A DNA stretch of 64,000 nucleotides from JACOMY01 sp046233115 (GCA_046233115.1 JBJXHM010000001.1:248001-312000); one strand, 5' to 3'. Numbered from the stretch's first letter, positions 1 through 9,516 are shown. Numbers and translations are program-made. Notes: generated from the sequence alone by a model not told the origin.

Positions 1-417
1 GCGCGCTGGGCGCCGCAGCCCTTCCGTGCCTTCGCGCGCCGCCTGTCGGCGGCCTTCGGGCCGGCTACCCAGCCATCGCAGGAGGACCTGCGGGCGATCT
101 GGGCGCTGCTGCGCGGCAATGGTGGCCAGCGCTCTGTGCCGGACGTGATCGCCTATTTGACCGAACGCAAGCGCCTGTCCGGCCGCCTAGTCGGCGCCCT
201 GGCTGCAGCTGAGATGCCGCTGCACCTGATCGCCTCCGCCGACGACCCGCTGAGCGGCCGCCCGGTGATCGAGGCCTGGCGCGCCCTCCTGCCCGAGGCC
301 GCGCTGAGCCTGCTGCCGGAAGGAATCGGCCACTATCCGCCGCTGGAATGCCCGGCCGCTCTCCTGGCGCTCTACAGGGCCTTCCGCCAGGGTTTGGCCG
401 AGCCGGATCAGACGTAG
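1..417 (+). CDS. alpha/beta hydrolase, C-terminal part (5' end outside window)
   Basis: The reading frame is open from the first base to a TAG at 415-417, so the gene begins upstream of the window. The visible 138 residues look like the C-terminal third of an alpha/beta-hydrolase: a strand ending ASADDPLSG carries a likely catalytic acid, and a later EGIGHYPPLE segment carries a likely catalytic His followed by the usual proline and acidic residue. The nucleophile elbow is not in the window, so substrate and exact family cannot be given. The 3' end overlaps the convergent MaoC-like gene by 10 bp. Confidence 0.75.
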   Translation, partial: ARWAPQPFRAFARRLSAAFGPATQPSQEDLRAIWALLRGNGGQRSVPDVIAYLTERKRLSGRLVGALAAAEMPLHLIASADDPLSGRPVIEAWRALLPEAALSLLPEGIGHYPPLECPAALLALYRAFRQGLAEPDQT

Positions 418-1259
418 GTCGCTTCCGCGGTCATCGCCAGGTTGCCCTCCGGCGTTTCGGCCCAGAGCTGCGCACCCTCTCCCTCAGACTTGCCGTCGAT
501 GATGAAGGCGGGGCTGTCGAACAGCGGCGAGACCGCCCGGAAGGAGAAGGTCTTGAGGGCGCGGCCGCCGCGTCGCGCGGCCAGGTCGGCCAGCAGGGTC
601 CCGGTCAGCGGGCCGTGGAACACCAGGCCCGGGTAGCCCTCGACCTCGCGGCAGTAGTCGCGGTCGTAGTGGATGCGGTGGCCGTTGAAGGTGAGCGCCG
701 AATAGCGGAAGAGCTGCACCGGGCTCGGCGTCACGCTCTCGCGCCATTCTCCGCCCTGCGGCGGGGCCGCCGGCTTGGGCTTGGGGGCGTCGGGCGAGGG
801 GTCCTCGCGGTAGACGATGTCGTGCTCCTCGACCAGGGCGGTGGCGCCGCCGACGGCATAGCTGTGCTCCACCGTGATGAAGCAGAGCGGTCCGCTGCGT
901 CCCTCCTTCGGGGCGACGGCCTTGATGGTGGAGCGCTTCACCACCGCCTCGCCCAGCGGCAGGGGGCCCAGGAAGCTGAGCCGGCCACCGGCCCACATGC
1001 GCCGCGGCAGCGCCACCGGCGGCAGGAAGCCGCCCAGGCGCGGATGGCCGTCGCGGCCGAGCCCGGAGAGCGGCACCTCGATCGGGAAGTAGATCCAGTG
1101 CCACAGCGGCGGCAGGGGGTCGCCGGCAGCCAGGCTCGCCTCCTGGTCCATGGTGGTCTGCATCAGGCGGGCCTGCTTCACCGCCAGACGGTCGCTGGCC
1201 TCTTCGCTCTTCCCCACCCAGCGGGAGAGGATGGTGGGGTCGAGGGTACGCTCTTGCAT
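408..1259 (-). CDS. MaoC/FAS1-like dehydratase family protein (Htd2 / mesaconyl-CoA hydratase type)
   Basis: A 283-aa acyl-CoA hydratase of the hot-dog fold. The N-terminal half has the divergent FAS1-like dehydratase domain (around PLPPLWHWIYF). The C-terminal half has the MaoC-like segment in which FNGHRIHYDRDYC and the following VFHGPLTGTLLADL match the conserved region of the Htd2/itaconyl-CoA and mesaconyl-C4-CoA hydratase group. I chose ATG at 1259 because AAGGGAA lies just upstream; a longer frame to 1391 adds an Arg-rich, non-conserved extension. The likely reaction is hydration of an enoyl-CoA, but the substrate is unknown. It lies back to back with the HyuA gene (266-bp gap), so both may read from that divergent region. 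Confidence 0.8.
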   Translation of the reverse strand: MQERTLDPTILSRWVGKSEEASDRLAVKQARLMQTTMDQEASLAAGDPLPPLWHWIYFPIEVPLSGLGRDGHPRLGGFLPPVALPRRMWAGGRLSFLGPLPLGEAVVKRSTIKAVAPKEGRSGPLCFITVEHSYAVGGATALVEEHDIVYREDPSPDAPKPKPAAPPQGGEWRESVTPSPVQLFRYSALTFNGHRIHYDRDYCREVEGYPGLVFHGPLTGTLLADLAARRGGRALKTFSFRAVSPLFDSPAFIIDGKSEGEGAQLWAETPEGNLAMTAEATYV

Positions 1260-1525
1260 AGGAGTTCCCTTTATCGGACTGACCGGCCAAGGGTTAGTGC
1301 AGAGGCGGGTCGGTCTCAAGGCCCGGCTTCGCGACCTCGCTGCGTGCGCGCCTGTGCGCGCCCTGTACAAACATTGTTCGTATTCGCTCAAACTGCGCCG
1401 CTAAGGGCTTTGCGGTGCTTCCGTCATACTGGCGAAACAATCTGACAGCGCTCGAACCCGGTCGAGACGCCGCGCGGGTCGTGACCGGTCCGCTGCGCCC
1501 CGACCTCTCGAAGAGGAATCAAGGC

Positions 1526-3595
1526 ATGGCATTTCGCGTCACCGTGGATACCGGCGGCACCTTCACCGACGTCGTCGTCAGCGATGCGGAGGGCACCTTC
1601 ACCATCGGCAAGGCGCTGACCACGCCCGATCGCATCTTCGCCGGCATGAAGGCGGCGATCGAGAGCGCGGCCGGCGAGATCGGCCTCAGCCTCGAGGATC
1701 TCCTGGCCCAGACCACCCTGCTGATCTACGGCACCACGCGCGCGACCAACGCCATCGTCACCAAGACCGTGGCCAAGACCGCCTTCCTCACCACAGAGGG
1801 CTTTCCCGACATCCTGCTGCTGAAGGAGGGCGGCAAGTTCGGGCCGCACGACTTCTCAAAGGAGTATCCCGCCCCCTACATCCGACGCCGCGACACCTAC
1901 GAGATCGCCGAGCGAATCAGCGCCGAGGGCGAGATCATCCAGGCCCTGAGCCAGGCGGAGCTGCGCAAGCTGTTGACCGAGCTCACCGATCAGAATTACG
2001 AGGCGATCGCGGTCTGCCTGCTCTGGTCGATCGTCAATCCGGCGCACGAGAAGGCGGTCGGCGAGATGATCGCCGAGATCATGCCGGAGGTGCCCTATAC
2101 CCTGTCGCACGAGCTGAACCCGGTGGTGCGCGAGTACCGCCGTGCCTCGGCCACCGCCATCGACGCCTCGTTGAAGCCGCTGATGCAGCGCCATCTCAAG
2201 GAGCTGGAGAGCGATCTTCGCGCCGCGGGCTACGCCGGCGAGATCCTGGTCAGCACCGCCGGCGGCGGCTGCAGCACCGTCACCGCCATGTCGCAGAAGC
2301 CGATCTCGATGGTGGGCTCGGGGCCGGCGATGGCGCCGATCGCCGCCATCACCTACTCGCGCCTGGAGAGCCTGGGCGAGAACGTGGTGGTCTGCGACAC
2401 CGGCGGCACCACCTTCGACGTCGGCACCATCCGCGACGGTCGTCCGACCTTCAGCCGCGACACCTGGCTGGGGCCGCGCTACACTGGCGACCTGCTGGGC
2501 ATCTCCTCGGTCGACGTGCGCTCGATCGGGGCCGGCGGCGGCTCGATCGCCTGGATCGACGACGGCGGCCTGATGCGGGTCGGCCCGCAGTCGGCCGGCG
2601 CGGTGCCGGGACCCGCTTGCTACGGCCGCGGCGGCACCCTGCCGACGGTCTCCGATGCGGCGCTGATGCTGGGCTATCTCGATCCCGACTACTTCCTGGG
2701 CGGACGCATGCAGCTTGACGTGGTGGCGGCCCGCAAGGCGGTGGAGACCATCGCCCAACCGCTCGGCCTGACGGTGGAGCAGGCGGCCTACCGCATCCTG
2801 CACCTGGCCAGCGAGCTGATGATCCGCGCCATCGGCGACGTCACCATCAACGACGGCGTCAATCCGGGCGAGAGCACCCTGGTGGCTGGTGGTGGCGCTG
2901 CCGGCATCAACATCCTGGCGATCGCCCGCGAGCTGGGCTGTTCGCGCGTCGTGCTGCCGGGCACCGCCTCGGCGCTCTCGGCCGCCGGCATGCAGTTCGC
3001 CGACATCGTCGCCGAGGAGGTGATGAGCGCGGTCATGCAGTCCAACCGCTTCGACTTCGAGCGGGCCAACGCGGTTCTGGCGGAGCTGACGCAGCGCCTG
3101 GAGGACTTCCGCCAGGGGCACCTGCAGAACGCCGCCGACTACTCGATCGAGTACTTCGGCGAGGCGCGCTACCTCTCGCAGGTCTGGGAGCTGGATACCC
3201 CGCTGCCCGGCCCGCGCTTCACCTCGGCGGAGGATCTCGCGCGCTATGTCGAGACCTTCCATGCCGTGCACGAGCAGGTCTTCGCGGTGCGCGATCCCGA
3301 CAGCCCGGTGGAGACGGTCAACTGGAAGGCCCGGCTGGTGGTGCGGATCGCCCCGCCGCCGCAGGCCAAGCAGGCCGGGCTGGGCGAGGCTGCGCCCGCG
3401 GCCAAGATCTGGCGCGACTGCTTCTTCGGCAGCGACCAGGCGGTGAAGACCCCGATCTACAAGGCCCAGGACCTGCAGGCCGGAAACCGCGTGCTGGGTC
3501 CCGCCATCATCGAGGAGGCGACCACCACCCTGGTGGTGGAGCCCGATACCCGGGTCGCGGTCAGCCGCGCCGGCAACTACCTGCTCGACGCCTGA
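1526..3595 (+). CDS. hyuA: hydantoinase/oxoprolinase family protein, subunit A (HyuA)
   Basis: A 689-aa ATP-dependent amidohydrolase subunit of the N-methylhydantoinase A / 5-oxoprolinase / acetone carboxylase beta family. It starts with the phosphate-binding strand VTVDTGGTFTDVV (residues 4-16), then a YGTTRATNAI segment near residue 72, and a second ASKHA-type nucleotide loop, CDTGGTTFDVG, near residue 290. Length is normal for the family. ATG 1526 follows an AAGAGG box and removes 37 unsupported upstream residues. It forms an operon with HyuB 27 bp downstream. The family cleaves cyclic amides (hydantoins, oxoproline) or carboxylates ketones with ATP; the substrate cannot be read from sequence. 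The TRAP transporter downstream may import it (inference). Confidence 0.92.
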   Translation: MAFRVTVDTGGTFTDVVVSDAEGTFTIGKALTTPDRIFAGMKAAIESAAGEIGLSLEDLLAQTTLLIYGTTRATNAIVTKTVAKTAFLTTEGFPDILLLKEGGKFGPHDFSKEYPAPYIRRRDTYEIAERISAEGEIIQALSQAELRKLLTELTDQNYEAIAVCLLWSIVNPAHEKAVGEMIAEIMPEVPYTLSHELNPVVREYRRASATAIDASLKPLMQRHLKELESDLRAAGYAGEILVSTAGGGCSTVTAMSQKPISMVGSGPAMAPIAAITYSRLESLGENVVVCDTGGTTFDVGTIRDGRPTFSRDTWLGPRYTGDLLGISSVDVRSIGAGGGSIAWIDDGGLMRVGPQSAGAVPGPACYGRGGTLPTVSDAALMLGYLDPDYFLGGRMQLDVVAARKAVETIAQPLGLTVEQAAYRILHLASELMIRAIGDVTINDGVNPGESTLVAGGGAAGINILAIARELGCSRVVLPGTASALSAAGMQFADIVAEEVMSAVMQSNRFDFERANAVLAELTQRLEDFRQGHLQNAADYSIEYFGEARYLSQVWELDTPLPGPRFTSAEDLARYVETFHAVHEQVFAVRDPDSPVETVNWKARLVVRIAPPPQAKQAGLGEAAPAAKIWRDCFFGSDQAVKTPIYKAQDLQAGNRVLGPAIIEEATTTLVVEPDTRVAVSRAGNYLLDA

Positions 3596-3622
3596 TAGGG
3601 CCGACCATCTGGGAGTAGAGAC

Positions 3623-5398
3623 ATGAGCGAAGCCGAATTCGATCCCTACATGACGGCCATCATCTCGAACCGGATCGACGGGATCATCCGGGAGATGACC
3701 AACACCCTGCTGCGCGCGGCGCGCTCCGGCGTGATCAACAGCGCGCGCGACTTCTCCTGCTCGATCTGCACCGCCGACAACCGCCTGCTGGCCTCGGCCG
3801 AGGGCCTGCCGATCCACATCTTCGGCAGCCACCTGCAGACCAAGGCGATGTGCGACTTCGCCGGTGACTCCCTGGCCGAGGGCGACTGCTTCCTGCACAA
3901 CGACCCCTATTCGGGCAACAGCCACGCGGCCGACCACACCTACCTGGTCCCGGTCTTCATCGACGGCGAGCACCTCTTCACCGCGGTTGCCAAGGCGCAT
4001 CAGGCCGACATCGGCAACGCGCTGCCGACCACCTACATGGCCGGCGCGCGCGACCAGTACGAGGAGGGCGCGCTGATCTTCCCGGCGGTCAGGATCCAGC
4101 GCGACTACGAGATGGTCGGCGACGTGGTGCGTATGTGCCGCTCGCGTATCCGGGTGCCGGGGCAGTGGTACGGCGACTTCCTGGCCGGCATCGGCTCGGC
4201 CCGCATCGCCGAGCGGCGGCTGAAGGAGCTCTGCCGGAAGTACGGCACGGCGCAGATCAAGGACTACATCGAGCACTGGTTCACCTATTCCGAGCAGCGC
4301 ATGGTGAACGCCATCCGCAAGCTGCCGAAGGTGACCCTGCGCAACAGCGGCCGCCACGACCCCTTCGGCGAGCTGCTGCCCGAGGGCATCCCGCTCAACG
4401 TCGAGGTCTCGGTGGACCCGGAGGCGGCGATGATCGACATCGACCTGCGGGACAACATCGACAACGTCGACTGCGGCTTCAACGTCAGCGAGGCCTGTGT
4501 CTCGGCCTCGACCATCGCCGGCGTGTTCAATGCGCTGGGCACCGCGGTGCCCAGCAACGCCGGCTCCTTCCGGCGCATCCGGCTGCACCTGCGCGACGGG
4601 GCGATCTGCGGCCGGCCGGCCTTCCCGCATAGCTGTTCGGTCGCCACCACCAACGTCTCCGACCGCCTGCTGAACATCGTGCAGGCGGCCTTCGCCGACA
4701 TCGGCGCCGGCTATGGCCTGGCCGAGGGCGGGCTCGGCATGGGGGCCGGCTTCGCCGTGGTCTCCGGCCAGGATCACCGCCACGAGAACGCGCCCTACAT
4801 CAACCAGCTCTTCCTGACCTCGGCCGGTGGTCCGGGCGGGCCGGAGGCGGACGGCTGGGTCACTTATGGCCTGCCGGTCGCCGCCGGCCTGATGTACCGG
4901 GATTCGGTGGAGCTGGACGAGTTGAAGCATCCGATCCACGTCCGCTTCCTCAGGATCATCCCCGGCACGGGCGGGGCGGGGGAGTACCGCGGAGCGCCGG
5001 CCATGGAGGTGGGCTACGGCCCGCTGAAGACGCCGATGGAGGTGCTCTGGCCCTGCGACGGCACGGTCTATGCGCCCAAGGGCGTACGCGGCGGCGGCGA
5101 GGGGCTGCGCTGCACCCACCACAAGGTCAACGCCAACGGCGAGGGCGAGGAGCTGCCGAACATCGCCAACGTGCATTTGAAGCCCGGCGAGTACGTGCGC
5201 GGAAACCAGGCCGGTGGCGGCGGCTATGGCGACCCGAAAGCGCGCGATCCCAAGCGGGTGCTCTCCGACGTGCACGAGGGCTTCGAGACGGTGGAGCGGG
5301 CGCAGGAGGTCTATGGCGTGGTCCTGCGTGAGGTCGGCCTGCGCGCCTGGGAGGTCGACCAGGCGGCGACGGAGGCTCTGCGGCAGCAAGCGGGTTGA
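3623..5398 (+). CDS. hyuB: hydantoinase B / oxoprolinase family protein (HyuB)
   Basis: A 591-aa partner of HyuA, full length for the hydantoinase B family (PF02538). Family features include the N-terminal IISNRIDGIIREMTNTLLRAARS helix, the CxxC-containing SCSICTADNRLLA stretch, the HNDPYSGNSHAADHTYL metal/active-site region near residues 92-108, and the C-terminal glycine-rich RGNQAGGGGYGDP segment. ATG 3623 has GGGAGTAGAG upstream. HyuB supplies the hydrolytic or carboxylating site in the A2B2-type complexes of this family. It is cotranscribed with hyuA and followed after 115 bp by an AraC regulator in the same direction. Confidence 0.92.
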   Translation: MSEAEFDPYMTAIISNRIDGIIREMTNTLLRAARSGVINSARDFSCSICTADNRLLASAEGLPIHIFGSHLQTKAMCDFAGDSLAEGDCFLHNDPYSGNSHAADHTYLVPVFIDGEHLFTAVAKAHQADIGNALPTTYMAGARDQYEEGALIFPAVRIQRDYEMVGDVVRMCRSRIRVPGQWYGDFLAGIGSARIAERRLKELCRKYGTAQIKDYIEHWFTYSEQRMVNAIRKLPKVTLRNSGRHDPFGELLPEGIPLNVEVSVDPEAAMIDIDLRDNIDNVDCGFNVSEACVSASTIAGVFNALGTAVPSNAGSFRRIRLHLRDGAICGRPAFPHSCSVATTNVSDRLLNIVQAAFADIGAGYGLAEGGLGMGAGFAVVSGQDHRHENAPYINQLFLTSAGGPGGPEADGWVTYGLPVAAGLMYRDSVELDELKHPIHVRFLRIIPGTGGAGEYRGAPAMEVGYGPLKTPMEVLWPCDGTVYAPKGVRGGGEGLRCTHHKVNANGEGEELPNIANVHLKPGEYVRGNQAGGGGYGDPKARDPKRVLSDVHEGFETVERAQEVYGVVLREVGLRAWEVDQAATEALRQQAG

Positions 5399-5513
5399 GG
5401 CAGGGCGCTGTGCTGACTCGTCCCGGTCCGACGAGCGGCAAGGGCTTCCTCTCTCGCGTCGGTGGCGGCTACTCTTTCCCTCGATCTTGCTCGAAAGCCG
5501 AGGGGTGCGCGTG

Positions 5514-6563
5514 ATGCCTGTCGAGTCCGCCCTGCCGCCGCTGTCAGCCGCCGCCATCGGCGGGAACCAGCCGATGCGCTTCTCGCCTGCCTTTCGCTTC
5601 GACGTCGGGTCGCTGCGCCCCGGCCCAACCCGGATCTCCGCCTGGACCGACACGGTGCGCGACAAGTACTACGCCTTCGACATGGAGGTCTGTTCCGACA
5701 CCCTGAATGTCGGGCGGATCGAGGTCTCGGACTTCCAGTCGCTGCGTGTCGGTCTGCTGGAGTGCGACCCGATGCGGGTCGTGCGCAGGGCAAACCACAT
5801 CGGCCTCGATACCGACGAGTACTGCATGATTCCCTTCGCCGCCTCCTCGCCGCTGGTGCTGAGCCAGCGCGGACAGGAAGCCGCGTTGCAGCCGGGCGAC
5901 TTGGGCTTCATCGGCACCGGCCAGCCCTACAGCTATCACCAGCCGGAAGGCGACCTGCTCTATGCCCTCCGGGTACCGGCCAAGTTGCTCCGCGACCGCA
6001 TCCCGCTGCTCGACGACCTGACCGCCCGCCGCTTCGACGGCCGGGGCGCGATGGTCACGATCTTTCGGGACTTCGTGCAGTCCTGCCTGCGCAACGGCGA
6101 CGGCCTGCAGTTCGAGCGGCTGGGCGTGCTGCGCTGCATGCTGGATCTCTTCGCGCTGGCGGTCTCGGCGCCGGGGGCGGCGGCCGCCAGCGAGGACTCC
6201 GTCGTCTGCGCCGCCCACCGCAGCCGCGCGCTGGCCTATATCGAACGCAACTTCGCCCGCCTGGACCTCAGCAGCGGGGCGGTCTCGGCGGCGATCGGGG
6301 TCTCGCCGCGCTACCTGCAGCGGATCTTCTCGCGCAGTGGGGAGTCGGTCTCCGGCCGCATCCGCCAGCGCCGGATTGCCGAAGCCTGCCGCCTCCTGGC
6401 CTCGGAAAGCGGGGCGCGGCTCGGCATCAAGCAGGTCGCCTTCGACTGCGGGTTCCGCGACCTCGCCCACTTCAGCCGCAGCTTCCGGGCCGAAACCGGC
6501 CTCTCGCCCAGCGCCTATCGGGAGAGCGCGGCGTCGGCTGCAGAGGACGAGCGTCCGGCTTGA
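5514..6563 (+). CDS. AraC family transcriptional regulator
   Basis: A 349-aa regulator. Residues about 20-200 form a cupin-like sensor domain of the AraC_binding_2 kind. The last roughly 100 residues carry the double helix-turn-helix, with SSGAVSAAIGVSPRYLQRIF as the first HTH and IKQVAFDCGFRDLAHFSRSF as the typical second HTH. ATG 5514 gives a family-like N terminus; the upstream in-frame extension overlaps the hyuB end in another frame and is not credible. It lies between HyuAB and the TRAP genes, all on the plus strand, so it is the likely regulator of one or both (inference). Confidence 0.9.
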   Translation: MPVESALPPLSAAAIGGNQPMRFSPAFRFDVGSLRPGPTRISAWTDTVRDKYYAFDMEVCSDTLNVGRIEVSDFQSLRVGLLECDPMRVVRRANHIGLDTDEYCMIPFAASSPLVLSQRGQEAALQPGDLGFIGTGQPYSYHQPEGDLLYALRVPAKLLRDRIPLLDDLTARRFDGRGAMVTIFRDFVQSCLRNGDGLQFERLGVLRCMLDLFALAVSAPGAAAASEDSVVCAAHRSRALAYIERNFARLDLSSGAVSAAIGVSPRYLQRIFSRSGESVSGRIRQRRIAEACRLLASESGARLGIKQVAFDCGFRDLAHFSRSFRAETGLSPSAYRESAASAAEDERPA

Positions 6564-6685
6564 CCTCTGGCCTGGTTCCTTCGCGCTGCAGCAATCTTCG
6601 CCCGCGTTGACAAGGGGAAAGGCGGCGGATTAAGTCCTCGCACCAACAAGAATAAATCCAACCCCACGCCTTCTGGGAGAGAGAC

Positions 6686-7681
6686 ATGAGCTTCCGTTTT
6701 GCCGCCCTCGCGGGCGCCGCTGCGATCACCCTGGCCAGCTTCACAGGCGCGCCCAGCGCCGACGCCGGCGAGACCCTGCGGATTTCCCTGCAGCTGCCGA
6801 TGAAGAGCCACCTCGGCCAGAACCTCCTGCTGTTCAAGGAGGAGGTCGAGAAGAACTCCGACATGACGGTGGAGATCTACGACTCTGCGCAGCTCTTCAA
6901 GGACAAGGAGGTGCCCGAGGCGGTGGCCTCCGGCCAGATCGAGATGGGCGTGGCCTCGCTCACCCGCTTCGTCGGTGAGATCCCGGCGGTCGACGTCTTC
7001 TACCAGCCCTTCGTGCTGAACACCGAGGAGAAGGTGCGTAAGGCCGTGGCGCCCGGCAGCCCGGTGCGTGCGCCGCTGGACCAGGCCATGCTGGAGACCG
7101 GTGCCCGGCCGCTCTGGTGGCAGGCCTACGGCGGGGTGATCCTGCTGTCGAACGGCGAGCCCCTCAAGTCGCCGGAGCAGATCAAGGGCAAGAAGGTCCG
7201 CGTCTTCGGCAAGACCCTCGGCACCTGGATCGAGGTGCTTGGCGGCGCGCCGACCCTGATCTCGGGTTCCGAGCAGTTCCTGGCCTACCAGCGCGGCACG
7301 GTCGACATCGGCATGACCGGCGTCTCCGGCGTCAAGTCGCGCTCGCTCTGGGACGTGATGGACACCATCACCGTCACCAACAACGCCGACATCGAGTTCA
7401 TCGTGCTGGTGAACGAGGACTTTTGGCAGGGGCTGAGCGACGAGCAGCGCAAGATCATCACTGCGGCCGCACTGAAGGCCGAGGAGGACGTGCGCAACCG
7501 CATGAGCTCGATCGAGGCCGAGGCCTACAAGGTGGCCCAGGAGCACGGCATGACGGTCTACAACCTGACCGACGAGGAGGTCGCGGCCTGGAAGGAAGCC
7601 TCCAAGCCGGTGATCGAGGAGTGGCTGAAGACGGCCGGCGAGATGGGCAAGCAGGTCCTCGACGCCGCCGAGAAGCTCTAG
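6686..7681 (+). CDS. dctP: TRAP transporter substrate-binding protein (DctP family)
   Basis: A 331-aa periplasmic solute receptor. It has a Sec signal peptide with a hydrophobic core and an ADA cleavage site near residue 27. Family features follow: LRISLQLPMKSHLGQNLLLF at the mature N terminus, FKDKEVPEAVASGQIEMG near residue 80, and the KGKKVRVFGK strand near residue 170. GGGAGAGAG lies before ATG 6686. It binds an organic acid or related solute for the permeases encoded immediately downstream. The ligand is unknown. A strong GC hairpin follows the stop (see 7696-7732) and probably makes this gene more highly expressed than the permeases. Confidence 0.93.
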   Translation: MSFRFAALAGAAAITLASFTGAPSADAGETLRISLQLPMKSHLGQNLLLFKEEVEKNSDMTVEIYDSAQLFKDKEVPEAVASGQIEMGVASLTRFVGEIPAVDVFYQPFVLNTEEKVRKAVAPGSPVRAPLDQAMLETGARPLWWQAYGGVILLSNGEPLKSPEQIKGKKVRVFGKTLGTWIEVLGGAPTLISGSEQFLAYQRGTVDIGMTGVSGVKSRSLWDVMDTITVTNNADIEFIVLVNEDFWQGLSDEQRKIITAAALKAEEDVRNRMSSIEAEAYKVAQEHGMTVYNLTDEEVAAWKEASKPVIEEWLKTAGEMGKQVLDAAEKL

Positions 7682-7695
7682 ACCGAAAAGGAAGG

Positions 7696-7732
7696 GGGCG
7701 CCGCCGCCGGCCTCCGGCTGCGGCGCCCTTTT
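7696..7732 (+). terminator. GC hairpin plus T4 between dctP and dctQ (partial terminator/attenuator)
   Basis: GGGCGCCGC at 7696-7704 pairs perfectly with GCGGCGCCC at 7720-7728, followed by TTTT at 7729-7732. It lies 14 bp after the dctP stop and ends 7 bp before the dctQ ATG, so it also covers the place where a ribosome-binding site would be. The likely role is partial termination or mRNA end protection that sets a high receptor-to-permease ratio (inference). Confidence 0.6.
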
Positions 7733-7739
7733 GCATCCG

Positions 7740-8240
7740 ATGCGCCTGATTGACCGTCTCTCCGACATCCTGGCCGCCTTGGCCGGCTGGGCCTTCTTCG
7801 CGATCGGCCTGATGCTGGCGTGGGAGGTGGTCACCCGTTACTTCCTGAACGCACCGACCATCTGGGCCGAAGAGGTCTCTCGCCTGGTCTTCGTCTGGGC
7901 CACCTTCCTGGCCATGGCCTCGCTGCTGCATCACGACAAGCACATCCGCGTCACCGTGGTGACCGACCGCCTGAGCCCCGGCTGGCAGCGCGGCGCCCGG
8001 GTAGCGGCGCTGACCTTCGTGCTGCTGCTCTCGGCCGCCGTGGTCTGGTACGGGACGCCGATCGCGATGAACTCGCTGGAGCGCGGGCGCACTACGGGCA
8101 CGATGATGGATCTGCCGAACTGGTGGTCGCAGGCGGCGATCCCGCTCTGCTTCCTGCTGCTGGCGCTCCAGGCTGTGCTGGAGCTGATCCGCACCATCGG
8201 CGGCGCGCCGCTGCCGCGCCACGAGGAGGTGGCGGACTAG
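7740..8240 (+). CDS. dctQ: TRAP transporter small permease (DctQ family)
   Basis: A 166-aa membrane protein with four predicted membrane helices, the usual size and topology of DctQ. The first helix (about residues 8-32) leads into WEVVTRYFLNAPTIWAEEVSRLVFVWATFLA, the family hallmark. ATG 7740 is preferred over a TTG three codons upstream. No clear Shine-Dalgarno is visible because a GC hairpin occupies the upstream region. The stop is one base before the dctM start, so translation is probably coupled. Confidence 0.9.
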   Translation: MRLIDRLSDILAALAGWAFFAIGLMLAWEVVTRYFLNAPTIWAEEVSRLVFVWATFLAMASLLHHDKHIRVTVVTDRLSPGWQRGARVAALTFVLLLSAAVVWYGTPIAMNSLERGRTTGTMMDLPNWWSQAAIPLCFLLLALQAVLELIRTIGGAPLPRHEEVAD

Positions 8241-8241
8241 C

Positions 8242-9516
8242 ATGGACACCTTGCTGATCCTCATCGCCCTCTTCGCGCTGCTGCTGACCGGGGTTCCGGT
8301 CGCCTTCGTGCTGGCGGGCCTGGGCCTGCTGCTGCTGCTGATCGGCGGCTTCTCGCCGATGATGGTGGCTTCCGGCCTGCTCTCGACCATCGACAGCTTC
8401 GTGCTGCTGGCGGTCCCGCTGTTCCTGCTGATGTCCAACGTGATGCTGAAGGGCGGGGTTGGGCGCGACCTCTTCGCCGCGGTGCAGGCCTGGGTCGGCC
8501 ACTGGCCGGGTGGGCTGGCGGTGGCGACCGTGGTCTCCTGCGGGATCTTTGCCGCGATCTCCGGCTCCTCCGTCGCCACGGCCGCCACCATCGGCACGGT
8601 GGCGATCCCGGAGATGGTAAGCCGCGGCTATCCCCGGCACTTCGTCTTCGGTCTGCTGGCCGCCGGCGGCACCTTGGGCATCCTGATTCCGCCCTCGATC
8701 ATCCTGATCGTCTATGGCGTGATCACCGAGGAATCGGTGCTGGCGCTCTTCGAGGCCGGGGTCTTCCCGGGGCTGCTGCTGGTGCTGCTCTTCATGGGCT
8801 ACTCCATGGTCTACGCCCGCGTCACCGGGATCCAGAGCGACAGCGTGGCGGCGAACTGGGCGACGCGGCGCGCCACCGGCGTGCGCGCCCTGCCGACGGT
8901 GCTGCTGGCGGCCCTGGTGATCGCCGGCATCTACATGGGTTGGTTCACCCCGACCGAGGCCTCGGCCATCGGCTTCGTCGGCGCGCTCTTCGTGACCGCC
9001 GTGGTGCTGCGTTCGCTCTCCTGGCAGGGGCTGAGGGAGGCGGTGCGGGATTCCATGCGCACCACCGTCGCCATCCTGGTGATCATCGCCGGTGCCAAGA
9101 TCTTCGCGCGCGCCATCGCGCTCTGGCGCATCCCGCAGGACATCACCCAGCTGATCTCCGACAACATCGATTCGGCCGGGCTCTTCATCCTGGTGGTGGC
9201 CCTGGTGCTGCTGATCATGGGCCTCTTCATGGAGGCCCTGTCGATGATGCTGATCATGGTTCCGGTGCTGGCCGGCGCCCTGATGGCGGTCGGCATCGAC
9301 CCGATCTGGTTCGGCATCTTCTTCGTCATCATGGTGGAGTGCGCGCTGATCACCCCGCCGGTGGGTCTCAATCTCTACGTGATACAGGCGGTCGGCAAAG
9401 CGAAGATGGGGGAGGTGGCGCAGGGCGTCTGGCCCTTCCTGCTGCTGATGCTCTTCGCCGTGCTGCTGATCACGCTGTTCAAGGACATCGTGCTATGGCT
9501 GCCGCTCAATCTGTAA
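8242..9516 (+). CDS. dctM: TRAP transporter large permease (DctM family)
   Basis: A 424-aa, 11-12 helix transport subunit, full length for the family. Family features: LFALLLTGVPVAFVLAGLGL at the N terminus, SGSSVATAATIGTVAIPEM near residue 110, GTLGILIPPSIILIVYGVITEESV, and the C-terminal ECALITPPVGLNLYVIQ loop. It catalyses sodium-driven uptake of the solute delivered by DctP. It starts one base after the dctQ stop, and its 3' end overlaps the next gene by 22 bp, indicating one transcript through the lyase gene. Confidence 0.94.
   Translation: MDTLLILIALFALLLTGVPVAFVLAGLGLLLLLIGGFSPMMVASGLLSTIDSFVLLAVPLFLLMSNVMLKGGVGRDLFAAVQAWVGHWPGGLAVATVVSCGIFAAISGSSVATAATIGTVAIPEMVSRGYPRHFVFGLLAAGGTLGILIPPSIILIVYGVITEESVLALFEAGVFPGLLLVLLFMGYSMVYARVTGIQSDSVAANWATRRATGVRALPTVLLAALVIAGIYMGWFTPTEASAIGFVGALFVTAVVLRSLSWQGLREAVRDSMRTTVAILVIIAGAKIFARAIALWRIPQDITQLISDNIDSAGLFILVVALVLLIMGLFMEALSMMLIMVPVLAGALMAVGIDPIWFGIFFVIMVECALITPPVGLNLYVIQAVGKAKMGEVAQGVWPFLLLMLFAVLLITLFKDIVLWLPLNL

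Noticed and set aside
1856..5665. A 1269-codon open frame antisense to hyuA/hyuB
   Set aside because: It lies wholly opposite two well-supported genes and reads as Arg/Ala/Asp/His-rich low-complexity sequence, the typical product of high-GC third positions on the other strand.
7696..7732. Reading the dctP/dctQ hairpin as a full operon terminator
   Set aside because: The T tract is only four bases and dctQ, dctM and the lyase follow at once with no other promoter visible; partial attenuation fits better.
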